Positions 51,736 to 63,897 of a stretch of 64,000 nt of DNA are shown piece by piece. Source of the DNA: Anisakis pegreffii (taxonomy: Eukaryota > Nematoda > Chromadorea > Rhabditida > Anisakidae); NCBI GenBank assembly GCA_035041965.1, contig JAPYMA010002485.1, positions 1 to 64,000 of the forward strand, written 5' to 3'. The stretch's first letter is position 1, and each line of letters begins with the position of its first letter. The position numbers and the translations under genes are program-made. The notes under the pieces are model-generated. The model was given only the letters and a program-made list of their open reading frames with translations. It searched no databases and was not told where the DNA came from.

Positions 51736-54706
51736 TCAAGCAAGCAAATCATTAGGCATTATTGTTCCCCGCATCGTGCTGTTCGCCATTTCGTCGCCAT
51801 CTTCCTCTGAACCAATCGTCCACAGAGTTTCCAAGTTGTATTTTCGTCTCGTTTTATCCGACATAACATGTAGCATCGTGTCACCCAACTGTAAACAATA
51901 CCAACCACCCGGATTCTTCACAATACGTCCTGACGAAGACAACTCCTAGAATTGATGGAATATCGGAATTTACATTGCTCATTTGGCTTGATCCATACTC
52001 ATACATGTGCATTTTTACTGACTGCCTCACTTTTTCTTCCCAACATTGGACAGTTACTTTCACAACGTTTTCCGATCTGATCTATCGCTACAAAACTTAC
52101 AGAAATTCAAATGGTCAGCTAGAGCTGAAACTAGGATGAATTGAATGTAAGCAACCAAACGGTCAAAATTAACAAACAATCGTCTCATATTTAATCGATC
52201 TAATGTTGCCTAAATGAAGATCTATAAATAGCACATGCACACACATTCATCGGAACGATTCTCATCCATTATGGATGTCTTTTCGGATAATACTGCGCTG
52301 GCAGTCAATTATGTACATCTAATTTTAGCGCTATAATTGACCAGATGTTCATCCGAAAAGGCTTGAATACAACCAGAATTTCCAGCAATAAGCATGATCA
52401 GAAAGCGTTAATCTGCCAGATATCCGATGCAATAATGCAATAACTGAACTGATTAATAGTAGAACTGATTAAAAAACGACATTTTTGGAACAAGCCAACG
52501 TTCGATCGCGCCCTAATCTTACCGCAAAAAAAACGCACTGCACACTACGAAAAATACTACTGACAAATCACAAATGTGACTTTAAATAACTCTTCTCTCA
52601 AACAAACGAACGAATCGCATAAAACGATGGCTGCCAGCAATGATTACTTCATTCTATAATAGCACACACGTTCCCGGTCGCAATTCATCTATCTTTTTGC
52701 CTCTTTCTAGAGAACGTCACTTTTTGTGTATCGTTTCCCATCAATTACCTACTCACCCAAAAACATCGTTCACCATTCTCGTTCCCCATTTTTCTCGACC
52801 ACGAACAACCGCACACAAACAATTACAATTACAACGCTGAATGAGTGTCTATCAAATCCAGAATCATCTACATATAAGAGAAATTCAAATTACTACAATG
52901 AATGAATGAATCCAAACCGGATCAATGCCTCACTAACGACGTCTCGAGCATACGTTCTAAGTATTCGAAGGCGCAGACGCTGTTTTCAATTAGATGGCCA
53001 GAAATAGAAACTCGAAACAAATCAATATGTGAGCGGCTGGCAAAGTACAAGAAATGAGTCAATAAAAGAACATAAAAGTGCACGTTAGATATAAAAACAC
53101 AGTGTCATTTAATTAAATATTTGCGCATTCATCGCAATTGAAACAAATCGTTCACAATCATAAGTTTCCGATCGTTTTACCCTATTTGCTGGCGTTTTTT
53201 GGTGCTGCCATTTGATGATTTTAAAACCTCAACTTTATTTGTTAACATTTCAGTAATGTCAACATTTATGACAGAAAGGCTCGTCGTCTGCATGCACAAA
53301 AAATACTCTCATAACAAGCACATCTATTCACAAGGTAAACACATCCCATCCCATATTAGAGTGATGAGAATAAAATATGATCTCGTTTCAAGTGCACTTC
53401 AATTTTTGTTGCTTATTTCAAGAAAAGAACAATCAATCATTCGTCCACATTACTATGCTCAAAATGACTGACGGTCACCATGAATGTTCAAAACTCATCA
53501 GTTTCGATATGTGAAAACTTCACATAACATAATCAATCTTGCATTATCGGGACTCTTTCAAAACATCCGTTGAGAAGGATGTTCTGCTCAAGAAACAAAT
53601 GAAAAAAAATGGCTCTCAGCTGAACGAACACTACTACCTCTGATGTGCTTCTCACTTTGAGACATTTTCGAACCGTTTGAACGAGTGCTTCACCGTGTCT
53701 TCGATTATGCGGCGAACAGATGACCACATTTCGATGCGGTCCTTCATCAGCTGGTACTTGTATACAAACGATATTCATTGCTCTTTCAGCACGCAATACA
53801 TCGATCAGTTCGCGCAACGACAGCAAGTCGCCATTCAGACTCGTTTCATCGCTTAGCATATCACGGATTGCATCGGGTAAAGCTGAACAAAAGTTGTGCA
53901 CACCAAATCAAACTCGCTATGAATCCTCTTAGGAATTCACATATTCTCAGCACATAACAGTACATCTCAACCAGTGCTTCTTGTTTGCTATTTGTCAGCT
54001 GGTAAATTTTTTTTCATTTGGCTGATGCTGTTGCGATTCGTTCTAGAATGGACGACTGCCCGTAAACTAGGCCGAAAAAGACAATAAATTTCGATAGTGA
54101 TGAACTTCTGAAGAGGCAAAATGAGGGATATAAGTGAAGAATGCCTCGAAACACTACGATTTGATGCAAAATTGGTCGGGACCAGACACAAATTTTACTT
54201 ATTGTTATTACGGAAATGGATATAATGTAATGAAATGGAAATGAAAAATGTATGGAAATGAAATGGATATATTATAAATCAACTGAAGGACAGAATAAAC
54301 AATAATTTGAGATCATCTAAATAATGCATTTAAAAAACCATTCAAACAGTGACAGCGACACAATAAGCCACGAACCACTTCTTTTTTGCTTCTCTTTTTC
54401 CGGCTCCAATCGATCTTCATCGATAATCTCCTCGTAATACTCCTCAATATACTGATCGAAATAATCGCGTAATTCCTTTAGTTTCTCTTCATCTGTCTGT
54501 TGCTGTGATGAGTTGAATTCAGTGTTTGTTGGTGCAGAAGAGAATGATTTCTGAGAGGTGCTCGGCAAGGGTGAAGGTTTAGTGCGGTGATTCAGAAGTG
54601 ATGAATTGATTGTTGAATGATATAAACACTGTGCAACGCTCATCTGGCGTACGCTATTAGATGCTCGTCGCAAGATCAGCGATTGGATTCGCGTGAATGA
54701 TAACAT
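51736..54706 (-). CDS. MALSU1: Mitochondrial ribosome assembly factor MALSU1 (RsfS family)
   Basis: Homologue of bacterial ribosome silencing factor RsfS. In animal mitochondria the protein binds the large-subunit protein uL14m and helps assemble or keep apart the large subunit. Three exons join in phase: 54376-54706, 53656-53882 and 51736-51945 (TGA), about 255 residues. The N-terminus [20 protein letters not shown] is basic and free of acidic residues, as expected of a mitochondrial import signal. A Ser-rich and then strongly acidic linker follows. The RsfS core is clear: SLRELIDVLRAERAMNIVCI, NVVICSPHNRRHGEALVQTV, and in the last exon GGWYCLQLGDTMLHVMSDKT then RRKYNLETLW. The stretch between the last two blocks is about ten residues shorter than usual, so a tiny exon may be missing from the 1.7-kb intron. 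The ATG at 54706 lies inside the PPIL3 coding region in another frame. The next in-frame ATG, 54643, lies 13 bases past the PPIL3 stop. Confidence 0.9.
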
Positions 54707-56013
54707 GTCGAATTCTTTGCTCCACAACCGGACGATATTTGGCGTCCACTTTGATCTTTTCCAACTCGTCCAAAGCGTCAAAACCGTCGATTACGCTGTA
54801 ATAAATATTAATGAGACCTTGATATCAAAACAGAGGGGAGTTAGATGAGAACTTACTTAATCAGTTTGGAAAAAAGTAGCTAGCATTCAATGCAACTGAT
54901 CCAAATAACTTCACTCCCATTACTCATCATTAATATCATCAAAAACGATTATGCATGAAAAGTTAATGTGATGATCTGCTCTGAATTAATTAAATTCTTC
55001 GAATTCTACCAGAGCATTATCGACTTGCTTTAGAATACACGCAAACATAGCGATTGTCAGGACACGGAAATATTGAAACTACTAATATTTGTTAACAATA
55101 ATAATAACAGAAAGAATAGAGATGCCAAACCGTCCGAAAACCGTGTATTTTAGATCAAGCGATGGCTGTTTAGCGTATGTGATGAAGAATTGTGATTTGC
55201 TTGTGTTCGGACCGTTACCAGCCATCGACACAACGCCACGGGCGTCGTGCTGAAATTCCAATTCAAGATATCCACAACTGTTTAAACGCACTCAATTGCC
55301 AACATCAGAACATTCAAATCGGCTTACCAACGTTGATTCAGTCTAACGATCGATATTATTGAACTCAAAAAATAAACTCAAAATTTCAATCAGTCTTGCG
55401 TATACGTCTCAAGATAATGTGCACATGAATGAATGATTTTCATTCGATTCGTTCTCCCCTAGGCTTCATTCAGCTGGATTGATGAGGAATATTTTAATTG
55501 AAATGAACCAAATAAAGCTTTATGAAAACCTTCAATTCAGGATTGAGTTCGTCTGCAATCGGACCTCCCCAAATACTGTCACCTCCTTTACCGGTTCCTG
55601 TCGGATCACCAGTCTGTACCATAAAATCTTTGATATTCCGATGGAATATGCAGTTATCGTAATAGCCACTTGCACACAACGCTAGAAAGTTCTGAAACGC
55701 AATTGTGTTAGCTTGCGTTTGTGATCGATTCGCATCATAACAACATGTTCATCAATGCTATCATTACTAGCTCATCGAATATCATTACTATCGTTATTCT
55801 TATAGTAATCCCTGATATTCAGCAATAACTACTTTTACTTATAACGGTTTTTGATCATATCAATGCGATTACGAGTGCTACCAATTTCAACACTCATCGG
55901 TATAAACAATGAATGATAGAAGTGCAAAAACAAACCTCACAAGTTTTCGGACAAAGGTCACAATAAAGTTCAAGTTTTATATCACCGATAGTGGTTTGAA
56001 GTGTTACTGACAT
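54657..56013 (-). CDS. PPIL3: Peptidyl-prolyl cis-trans isomerase-like 3 (cyclophilin)
   Basis: Cyclophilin of the spliceosome-associated PPIL3 type (C. elegans cyp-10 group). The family catalyses or assists prolyl isomerisation in RNA-processing complexes in the nucleus. Four exons agree in phase: 55936-56013, 55530-55691, 55131-55249 and 54657-54795 (TAA), 165 residues against 161 in man. It starts [20 protein letters not shown]. The core has [19 protein letters not shown] with the catalytic Arg and the Phe/Met/Gln set, [18 protein letters not shown], and the end [20 protein letters not shown] then HVIIHANP. The tryptophan that binds cyclosporin in cyclophilin A is Ser here ([13 protein letters not shown]). 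PPIL3 proteins generally lack that Trp too, so low cyclosporin affinity is expected. The last exon overlaps the start of MALSU1 on the same strand. Confidence 0.96.
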
Positions 56014-57496
56014 TTGATTGTGACAAAAAGCGATAGGAAATAATCCATAAAACAGATCTGTAATCTCGTAACTTCCTGAAGATTTATTGTTTTCAATACC
56101 CTAGAACTGCAATTGCTGCGATTAAGCATAGAATCACATGAGAATTGCATCCTCTGCCGTCAAATATACTGCCAATCAATTGAGTCCGCACAAAAATCTT
56201 CCCCATTAACAATTGTTCGAGAAAAAAGCAAACGAAACAAATATCAAAACAGATACCAAATGCAGAATAGATATCAATTATGTTATACATAATTTCCGCA
56301 AGAATAATGCAGCTTAATGCTGGAATTCTCAAAAGATGAAAATCGCTCATTCAAATCTGCTTTACAATATTGCTGTATAATAGACGATATGAAACCGCAG
56401 ATACTGTGACAAAAACCCAGTGAATTTTCAAAAGCAAATACATATGAACGATATCTAACATCTTTATTTCTTTGAGTGTTCGAAATAAACACGATGAAAT
56501 CACCTTAAGGCAACCATATGAAATGAAATATTAGGTATGATACAAAAACATACTATGCAGAACATTTCGAAAGAGAATGGTGTCACAGTTACAATGATCA
56601 ATCAGTTCAAATCGATGGATGCATGTCACAATTTATTAATATTTCGAACGGTGCGCACATATACAAACATATACATCAAGGATTGACAGCTGGCCAATAA
56701 TTCTAAGAATTGCCGCCACAATAAGTGTAATGAAATGACTAAACGTAAGGTAGAAGAAATGAGTAAATAGATGAAAGCCAGGAAAACATAATTGAGGTTT
56801 GATGATATGGTGAAATCGGAAGGACTCGAAGGGCTGATCACAAATGCACAATGTTGTTGCTAAATAATAATGTGTAGCGAAATGCAATGCAGATTGAAAC
56901 CAATATGAACAACTCTTCTAAAGGGCAAATTTTAAATCAATCCTCTCCAAGCCTCAGCTTCAGCGTGTCCTACTGTTAGTTTGAGCCTAAATTTTAGTGA
57001 TCTGCAAAGCTCTACATATCAGGGATGAAATTCACTGAAGATGAAGACTATATCATGATGGCAGTATAATTTTACACAAACAAATACTATGAAACGAATT
57101 GAAACGCAAAAACAAAAACATCAACACGAGTAAACTTCGCTAAAGACACAACAGTGAATGCTGGCAGAGTGACTATTATCTTCACAACTCACTTCAAGAC
57201 GGGTTGCTTTGGATGAACAAATTATTATGTATGACCATGAACACTATCATAAAATGAATTTCTCTCGATGAAACACTTTCTTAGATAGTCATATGAGTCT
57301 AAAATATAACTCGGAACACAAATTTACAATACATACATACTATCAATAACCACATTGATAACAACGATCGCATCAACTTGCGTTGACTGCTCATAATACC
57401 ATTGACTTTCAACAGATCACCATCAAGCTTCTATCAATTCGTTTACTAATGCAATTCTGATTAGTGCACGCATTGTCCATCCGTTCGCTGATGACT
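56014..57496. other. Intergenic stretch between TMEM65 and PPIL3
   Basis: No supported exon. A degenerate hexamer patch (AAGCCTCAGCTTCAGCG and TTTGAGCCTAAATTTTAG, about 56943-57000) resembles those in the four-pass protein intron. Confidence 0.5.
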
Positions 57497-59355
57497 TCAT
57501 CTTGACGGTGGAGCGTCAAAGAAAAGTAATGGGAACATCCCCACAAGGCAACCGATTATAAGGCCAAATGCACGACCTAAGTTCACGATCGTTCGAGCAA
57601 GCCCCGACTCCAACTGCAACAGACAGTGTCAATGCCAATCCGAAATAATAACGAACATCAATCACAACAACAAAAAACTCATCGAGAAGCTTTCATCACA
57701 ACTATTCCATTGTTTCTGATAAGCATGAATTGATGTTACTCAAAGCGGTAAGACTGACCTGTTCAGATGTGAGCACTGGATGTTTAATGCCAAACTTTGA
57801 GACAGCAAATTCGACGTAATGAGAGAAACCAACACCAGCCACATCCGATATCAAATTACCGAGTGCTGCTGCGGCCATTGTTGAGATTGCAAGCCATGCA
57901 CCCAATGTCTGCAATTTGCAATTCTTTTTGCTTTCAAAATTCAATCACTTCCTTCTACTAGAAAACGATACCAAATACCAAAAGCAAAACTGAATACTTG
58001 TTTGAAAGAAATGAATACTCTCAAAAATGCACACATCATGATTGCATGACTTTATAAAGTCAAACTGATAAATTCACATGTGGATTACAAAAGTGACCAA
58101 ATATTAAAATTGACTAAATATTCAAAATACGGTATTTGAAGTTCATCTATAAGCATAAAAGTCTTTAAGTTCATCATCTGAAACGATTCAAAAATAAATC
58201 TAGGTCATAATATGAACCTGATCAATGTATTCACCAGCAATGATCATCACCATATTATCAAGAAAACCGAAACCAATGAACGGTAATGTGTTGATAACAA
58301 ACAGTTGTTTCATTTCCCTTCGTGTCAACTTGCCTCAACAAAACAAGGTGAAGTCTTTGAATAAAAAAAAGACACATCTTCTACACCAACATACAATCAC
58401 AACGAAAAGTAATCAACTGCGATCTTTCTGAATCCTTCTTTACGTTCATTTTCTGCGGAACACACAAAATGCTTCGAAAAGAAATAAGTTGTTTCTTAGT
58501 TTTTCTCTAATCATTCAATGCTAGTAGCTTCAGATGTGGTCCTTGCAGTCTTAACCTCAGATACAACTCAGATCTGAACTCGACGAGCTTGATTCCCTCC
58601 TCAAATCCAGGGTTCGATGCTATCTGAAATCTGAAAACACCACAATTTTGAAATGGTGCTGGTTTTAATGAACGAACAGAAAAAGTATTTACCACTATCA
58701 ACAATCGGTTGTTCTCCAGTAATTTCATCAATTGCAAACAGTAATCTACGTCGTTCCTCGGGTAGCAACTTTGCAACGATTTTACGTGCCTTGCTCTCAT
58801 CCTCTATTCGTAACTCTCGCAGACGAGCTGCTGCAATTGAATGCTTAAACGAATTAACGCAATACTATATTCACATCAATATTATCAATGAAATGAAGTT
58901 CAATTAGAATAATTAGAATCAACAATAAATTAATCTAAAATTTCACCAATCCACAGTTACTTCGTCCAATACTAAGCCGACAGATACTCAACGATTCTGA
59001 ATCTAAATCGGTCCGTAATCAACCGTTCGCAATTACTCAACCCAAACGGGACTTATATCAAAATCTGTCTAATATGTTAACGATAATTTATTTCTCAGAA
59101 GACAAAATACAAAAGTATTATAGGGAACGAGATGAACCGAAAAGTAACAGTGAGATAAATGCTCGAAAAATGAAACAGTCGCACTTTTGCACAACAACAA
59201 TAACAAAGGCAATAGCAGCAACCTGATGTGGAGTGTCTTGGAATGAGAGGAAATAAACTGTTGGCACTTAAAAAAGTCAGTGGGGATCGCTGGCCAATAC
59301 AAACACGAGCCGTTCGGCAACAATAATTAAACCAGCAACTACTTGAAGCCATCAT
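57497..59355 (-). CDS. TMEM65: TMEM65, mitochondrial inner-membrane protein
   Basis: Five exons agree in phase: 59223-59355, about 58694-58830, 58218-58333, 57759-57908 and 57497-57613 (TGA). The product is about 217 residues, close to the 240 of human TMEM65. The first exon (ATG at 59355, a second ATG at 59352) is basic and rich in Ser, Arg and Cys (CCRTARVCIGQRSPLTFLSA), fitting a mitochondrial import signal. A charged helical part follows (ESKARKIVAKLLPEERRRLL). The conserved membrane core is NTLPFIGFGFLDNMVMIIAG, then LAISTMAAAALGNLISDVAG, then GRAFGLIIGCLVGMFPLLFF, giving three membrane helices with many small residues. The family is linked to mitochondrial respiration and sodium/calcium handling; the precise role in this organism is not shown. 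It lies 1.1 kb downstream of FAM98 and 1.5 kb upstream of PPIL3, all on one strand. Confidence 0.94.
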
Positions 59356-60499
59356 CAATCAAATTCTGTAAACACGTCATCAATTAATCGTCAAAAACTA
59401 TCACACCAGGCCCTGCGTAGCGTTCAAATTTCGGGTCCGAGTGAGTGTTTAATGCAGTTTTATGGAAGCATGAAACTATTATACGTAGCGAATTGATCGA
59501 ATTCATAGAAATAAGCAAAGGAATTATTCCGCTAAATTGAATTCTCTTCGATAGTATTTTGAAACTTTCACTTATAAAACTTTGCAAGACTTCACTCAAA
59601 TAACCTCTGCTAAATGCACTGATATCTTTATAATGACGAATGCAAAACGTCAAAAACAGAAAAACAAAAACGAAACGAATCAAAGCAAACAGCAAACGAA
59701 TAGTTTATTACAACAAAATTCTGATCACAATTAACAAATAACAATAATCAAGAGACGACTGATGATGTTTATTATACCAAGCACCATCCAAGCGAAAGCG
59801 TTTTCAAGTGATTGCTGTGATAGTGAAGGGCGATTATTCAAATACTTTATATTATTATTTTTAATTAGGCGAAATTATTCAAATATATTATAAATAAATA
59901 CTATAAAAAATGTTATTCAAATACTATAAAAAATAACAACCTTATCATTAGGCGAGATGAGATGATTAATTGGAGAATTTCACAAAATGTATATTCAACA
60001 ACAGCAAAATACTCGTAATGACTTGACTCAAACATTTCGATATCACATACATTCCCGAAGCGATATTCTCATAAGAAGAATATATCTTGGCAGAAACAAG
60101 AACAAAGAACGCGTTAAGTGCTAACGAATAAATTCACTGACTCTGACTGCATGATTTCGTCCTATCCGTTCACACATATTCACAATATGACTGATTTCTC
60201 CTAATACTGATAATGTTCACCTACTTAAATCCTTCATGAGTTAACACTAATCATAAGAACAAAACGGCTTACCACAGAAGAGAATCAAGATCAGTATGAG
60301 ATACTAAGCTGAAGCCGAAAAAGTATAGTCCATTTCGATGCAATTTGCGACAGACAGTTCGATAATAGCAATTGTTGGCAACAACCAAATAAATTATTCA
60401 CTTCAAGTCGAATAACAAAAAAAACGTAAAACAAAACCATACATTATATTTCAGAATATAATCTATCAATAACGAAAAATTATGCGCCATTATTAAAGC
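59356..60499. other. Intergenic stretch between FAM98 and TMEM65
   Basis: AT-rich, with a small imperfect tandem of ATTCAAATACTATAAAAAAT near 59885-59935. No exon or RNA gene seen. It should hold the TMEM65 promoter or trans-splice acceptor, which cannot be named. Confidence 0.5.
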
Positions 60500-63400
60500 T
60501 TAATAAGGGCTGTGACCCCTACCACCACCACCACGAGAACGTCCTCGTCCTTGATAACCACCTCTCTGGCCTCCTCCGTGACTACGGTTTGATGACTCAT
60601 ATTCACGCATTACCTGAATTACCAAACATTATTAGAGAATCATCGAACAGTTGGTTCAACGTTCGTTGAGCATTGCTTATAATGTTATTGTATGATGTAT
60701 CACACACTTACTTACTTTTTAACTTTTTACACTCATAATTACACACTTACTTTTTAAAGTTTATTACATTGAATGATATACGACTCAAGAGTTATCACTG
60801 CTGTTGTCGATAAACAAAACGATACATTACACATAAATAACACCTATTGAATACCAAGGCTATCAAAAACCAGTTCTCAGTCTCATGTACATTGAGTATT
60901 CTTTTCATGAGAGGAGAACCTCATCTTTCTCTTGCGTAATTTTATTTTTCATTGATCTACTATCCTCGTCCTTTGACAAGAGCTAATTTTACGTTGCTTC
61001 AGATTTTCATGACATATCGACCCTGTTCTGCGATGAGAGAGACCACTCCTAATGAGGATCTCTGATCAATAAGAATAAATAACTAGTGCGAGACTAGTGC
61101 AGAGAGTTTATCGCCTCCAAACTTGGAAATAACTAACCTGATCCTCGAATCCGGCATAACCACGCCCGCGACCTCCACCACCACCACCGTGGTAACCTCC
61201 ACCACCCTGATATCCTCCTCCTCCTCCTTGATATCCCCCTCCTCCTTGATATCCACCTCCTCCTTGATATCCACCTCCTCCTTGATATCCACCTCCGCCC
61301 TGATATCCTCCTCCACCTTGATAGCCTCCGCCACCCTGATATCCTCCCCCTCCTCCTTGATATCCACCTCCGCCCTGATATCCTCCTCCACCTTGATATC
61401 CACCTCCGCCTTGATAACCACCCCCACCACCACTACTGTATCCGCCACGTCCACCCCTACCCCCTCCTCCACCTAAAATTCAGTCATCATTAATATCCAA
61501 AAGCAAACAGCATCCATCGATCAACCAATTACCTTTCGCAGTGAATACATGTTAATTTTTCAAGAACCATTAAATTTCTTACTGCAATCGAACCGCGCTC
61601 TCTCTTCATACTCCTCTCATATCAAACAAAAAACAACAAAAATCGAACCACCGTAATCTGGTGCCCGATCCTTCATCCACGGTGGCATCTCAGGTGGTGG
61701 AGCGCGTAACTCGGAAGGACGTCCGCCACGATCACCTGGCCTTTCGGCCATTAACACCTGCAACGAAAAATTTGTTCACACTGAATTTCAACTCATTTTT
61801 GATCACCGAACATCTAAAAGAATCTCATCTACTCAGTTTTATTCGCTGCCCTGACAAGTTCTTCGCTTATCGAACACAATTTTGCTCCAATAAAACTGGA
61901 GTACGATGACTAAATATACCCATCCATTTAACTTAATTCACTGAATTTAAACTAGGAAGTGATGAACGAAATGCACGGTTAATCTAAATTCAAGAAAGGA
62001 AATTTCTTCTTTCTTTCACTCGGAATGTCACCAAAACATGAATATTTTGAAAAAAAAAGAAACTCCAACCTTATTGAGTCGAGTGGCGGTTCGTTGGCGA
62101 TCCTTACCGCTACTCATTTTTTCGACAGTTAACAAATCCGCAGTTGATGCAAGCAAGTCACTAATTGTAACGTTTGACGATGGTACAATGCGATCACGTT
62201 TACTACGATATGCATCATTCACTTGATTCTAGAACAATAAAGAACACTCACTGATGTGTTCATACAAATATGTCACATAAATAGATCTCTTTACAATTTT
62301 AACAAATAACGATATTATTCATACTTTTTGGATTTAGAAATAGGTTTAAAAAATAAAGACTAAAATTTAGTCTCTTTTTGTTCACTTGCTATAATGCGTA
62401 AACGAGGTAACAAATATAAAAAAACAATCACTACAAAAAAACGGAATCCAAATAAATTCACCTACCTCCATTTTCTTGATACGATCTGACCAAAGAAATG
62501 ATTGTATTGTGACGTCGAGACGTTTCAGCAACAAATGCATTCTATTTCGATATTCCTCACGAAGACGTTCGTTTAGTTCTCCGATACGTGACCATTGAGA
62601 AGGCTTTAACGACGCTGTTAATAGAGGTTTCGGTCTTACGACACATTTCGCGAATTGATTTTTAACCTGGAATGTGGTTTACAAATGTCAAATGCTGCAA
62701 ACATTGCTTCGTCGTGATGATTACATCGTATTATGAGCACATTTTTATTCATACGCACATCTTTTTGTATATATCCTTAGCACTCGTCATATATTTTTCC
62801 AGCATATTTATTTGACCGTTCGGTTACGAGAGCTTCGAATATAATAGAATGTAATGAATGTATTCACAAAATAAAACTAAATCCCTAAGAATGATTCAGC
62901 TATTATGCACACACATACCTGTGCACCTAACTGTGTAAACAGTTGTTCCACAGTAATATCGGCAGTCGGTTTCGGCATAGATAAAGCTTTCATTGCGGCC
63001 TCTATACACAGCGTTGTATCACTTTTCCTCTGCAATATAAACAATATATTGAGAAAAACATAGTGTGTTTGGATGCCGCATCAACAATTAAATGTCAGCG
63101 ATTCACGGTCACTGCCGATTGCCGATTTCTGATTCATCGTCAATTTACAATCATCTTGATCGATACAGAGTGTTACTGTAAACTGACCAGTTCCATCGGT
63201 TCATCTTCTTCTCGTTTCAATGCGGTGAGTCGTGCACACTTCATTTGTGCTAGCAAGAAACGCAGTAATTTTTGACGACTTTCCACTGAATTTAGCCGTT
63301 CGCTTAACGGACCTGACGTTAGTGCGTCGATTGGGCATTCTAAAATAGGACGAAATCACGTTCGAAATTCTGCCAAAATGTTCAGTTTGTAACAGGTTAC

Positions 63401-63897
63401 ATAGGAATCCCAAACTCCGTCCATATTACATTTCGGATTTACATTACTGCTCATTGATACCGCATTAATCAAGCAAGCAGTTTATGATCCATCGCTCTGA
63501 CTATAAGAAAGATTGCTTTCAGCACTGGAATTATCTCGTCTCCTCTCTCCACATTTTCGAGTGATTAATAAAATAAAAAAAACGCATGTAGATCAGTCTC
63601 CAATTTCAATTCGAACCTCAACAACAATCTCACGACAAATGTGAAGAAAAGAAAACCTAATGATTAGATTCGATAACACGGATGCACAACCAACCAAGCT
63701 CGTTGAGTAATGAGCTAAGCTCAAGCATGAAGAATTCGATGTTCTCAGCTTCGCGCAAAGGACGAACTGTTTCCTCAAGTCCGTACAGAGCGCTTAATTC
63801 ATTGCATAACGATACTATCACGTCGGCGAAACGTTCATCGCTAAGACCCGTATCAATCAACTGCGTCAGTATTTCAATGCTCAACTCATTCGGATGT
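60500..63897 (-). CDS. FAM98: FAM98 family protein (5' end outside window)
   Basis: Homologue of vertebrate FAM98A/B. FAM98B belongs to the tRNA-splicing ligase complex with RTCB and DDX1, and FAM98A is an RNA-binding protein. Exons agree in phase: 63680-63897, 63188-63339, 62919-63029, 62466-62666, 62070-62228, 61649-61757, 61138-61472 and 60500-60613 (TAA). Family signatures are SSLLNELGWLC, IDALTSGPLSERL, ALSMPKPTADITVEQLF, LLLKRLDVTIQSFLWSDRIK, VTISDLLASTADL, RPGDRGGRPSELRAPPPEMP and PPWMKDRAPDYG. The C-terminal third is low-complexity: GRGGRGGYSSGGG, then about a dozen GGGGYQ units, then GRGRGYAGFEDQ and a last RGG-rich exon ending GRGRSRGGGGRGHSPY. Such RGG/Gly-Tyr tails bind RNA, are arginine-methylated and promote condensates in this family. 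The exon at 63897 is entered in phase 2, so the start codon lies further upstream, most likely beyond base 64000. Confidence 0.95.
61190..61440 (-). repeat. Coding minisatellite, GGGGYQ units of FAM98
   Basis: An 18-base unit (GGAGGAGGTGGATATCAA and variants) repeats about a dozen times, with some units one codon longer. The array is inside the seventh visible exon. The period is a multiple of three, so all three frames on the coding strand and at least one opposite frame stay open, which yields misleading Val/Glu/Asp-rich or Ser/Thr-rich frames. Confidence 0.9.

Noticed and set aside
54707..54781. MALSU1 start extended upstream to 54781
   Set aside because: These bases are the well-conserved end of PPIL3 in its own frame; no ATG supports the extension.
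58507..58640. Minus-strand frame with IASNPGFEEGIKLVEF as an exon of TMEM65
   Set aside because: The phase from the preceding exon does not fit and the next conserved exon joins directly in phase, so this is intronic.
61083..61472. Minus-strand Val/Glu/Asp-rich frame and plus-strand Ser/Thr-rich frame
   Set aside because: Both are off-frame readings of the GGGGYQ minisatellite of FAM98; the Gly-rich frame is the one that joins flanking FAM98 exons in phase.
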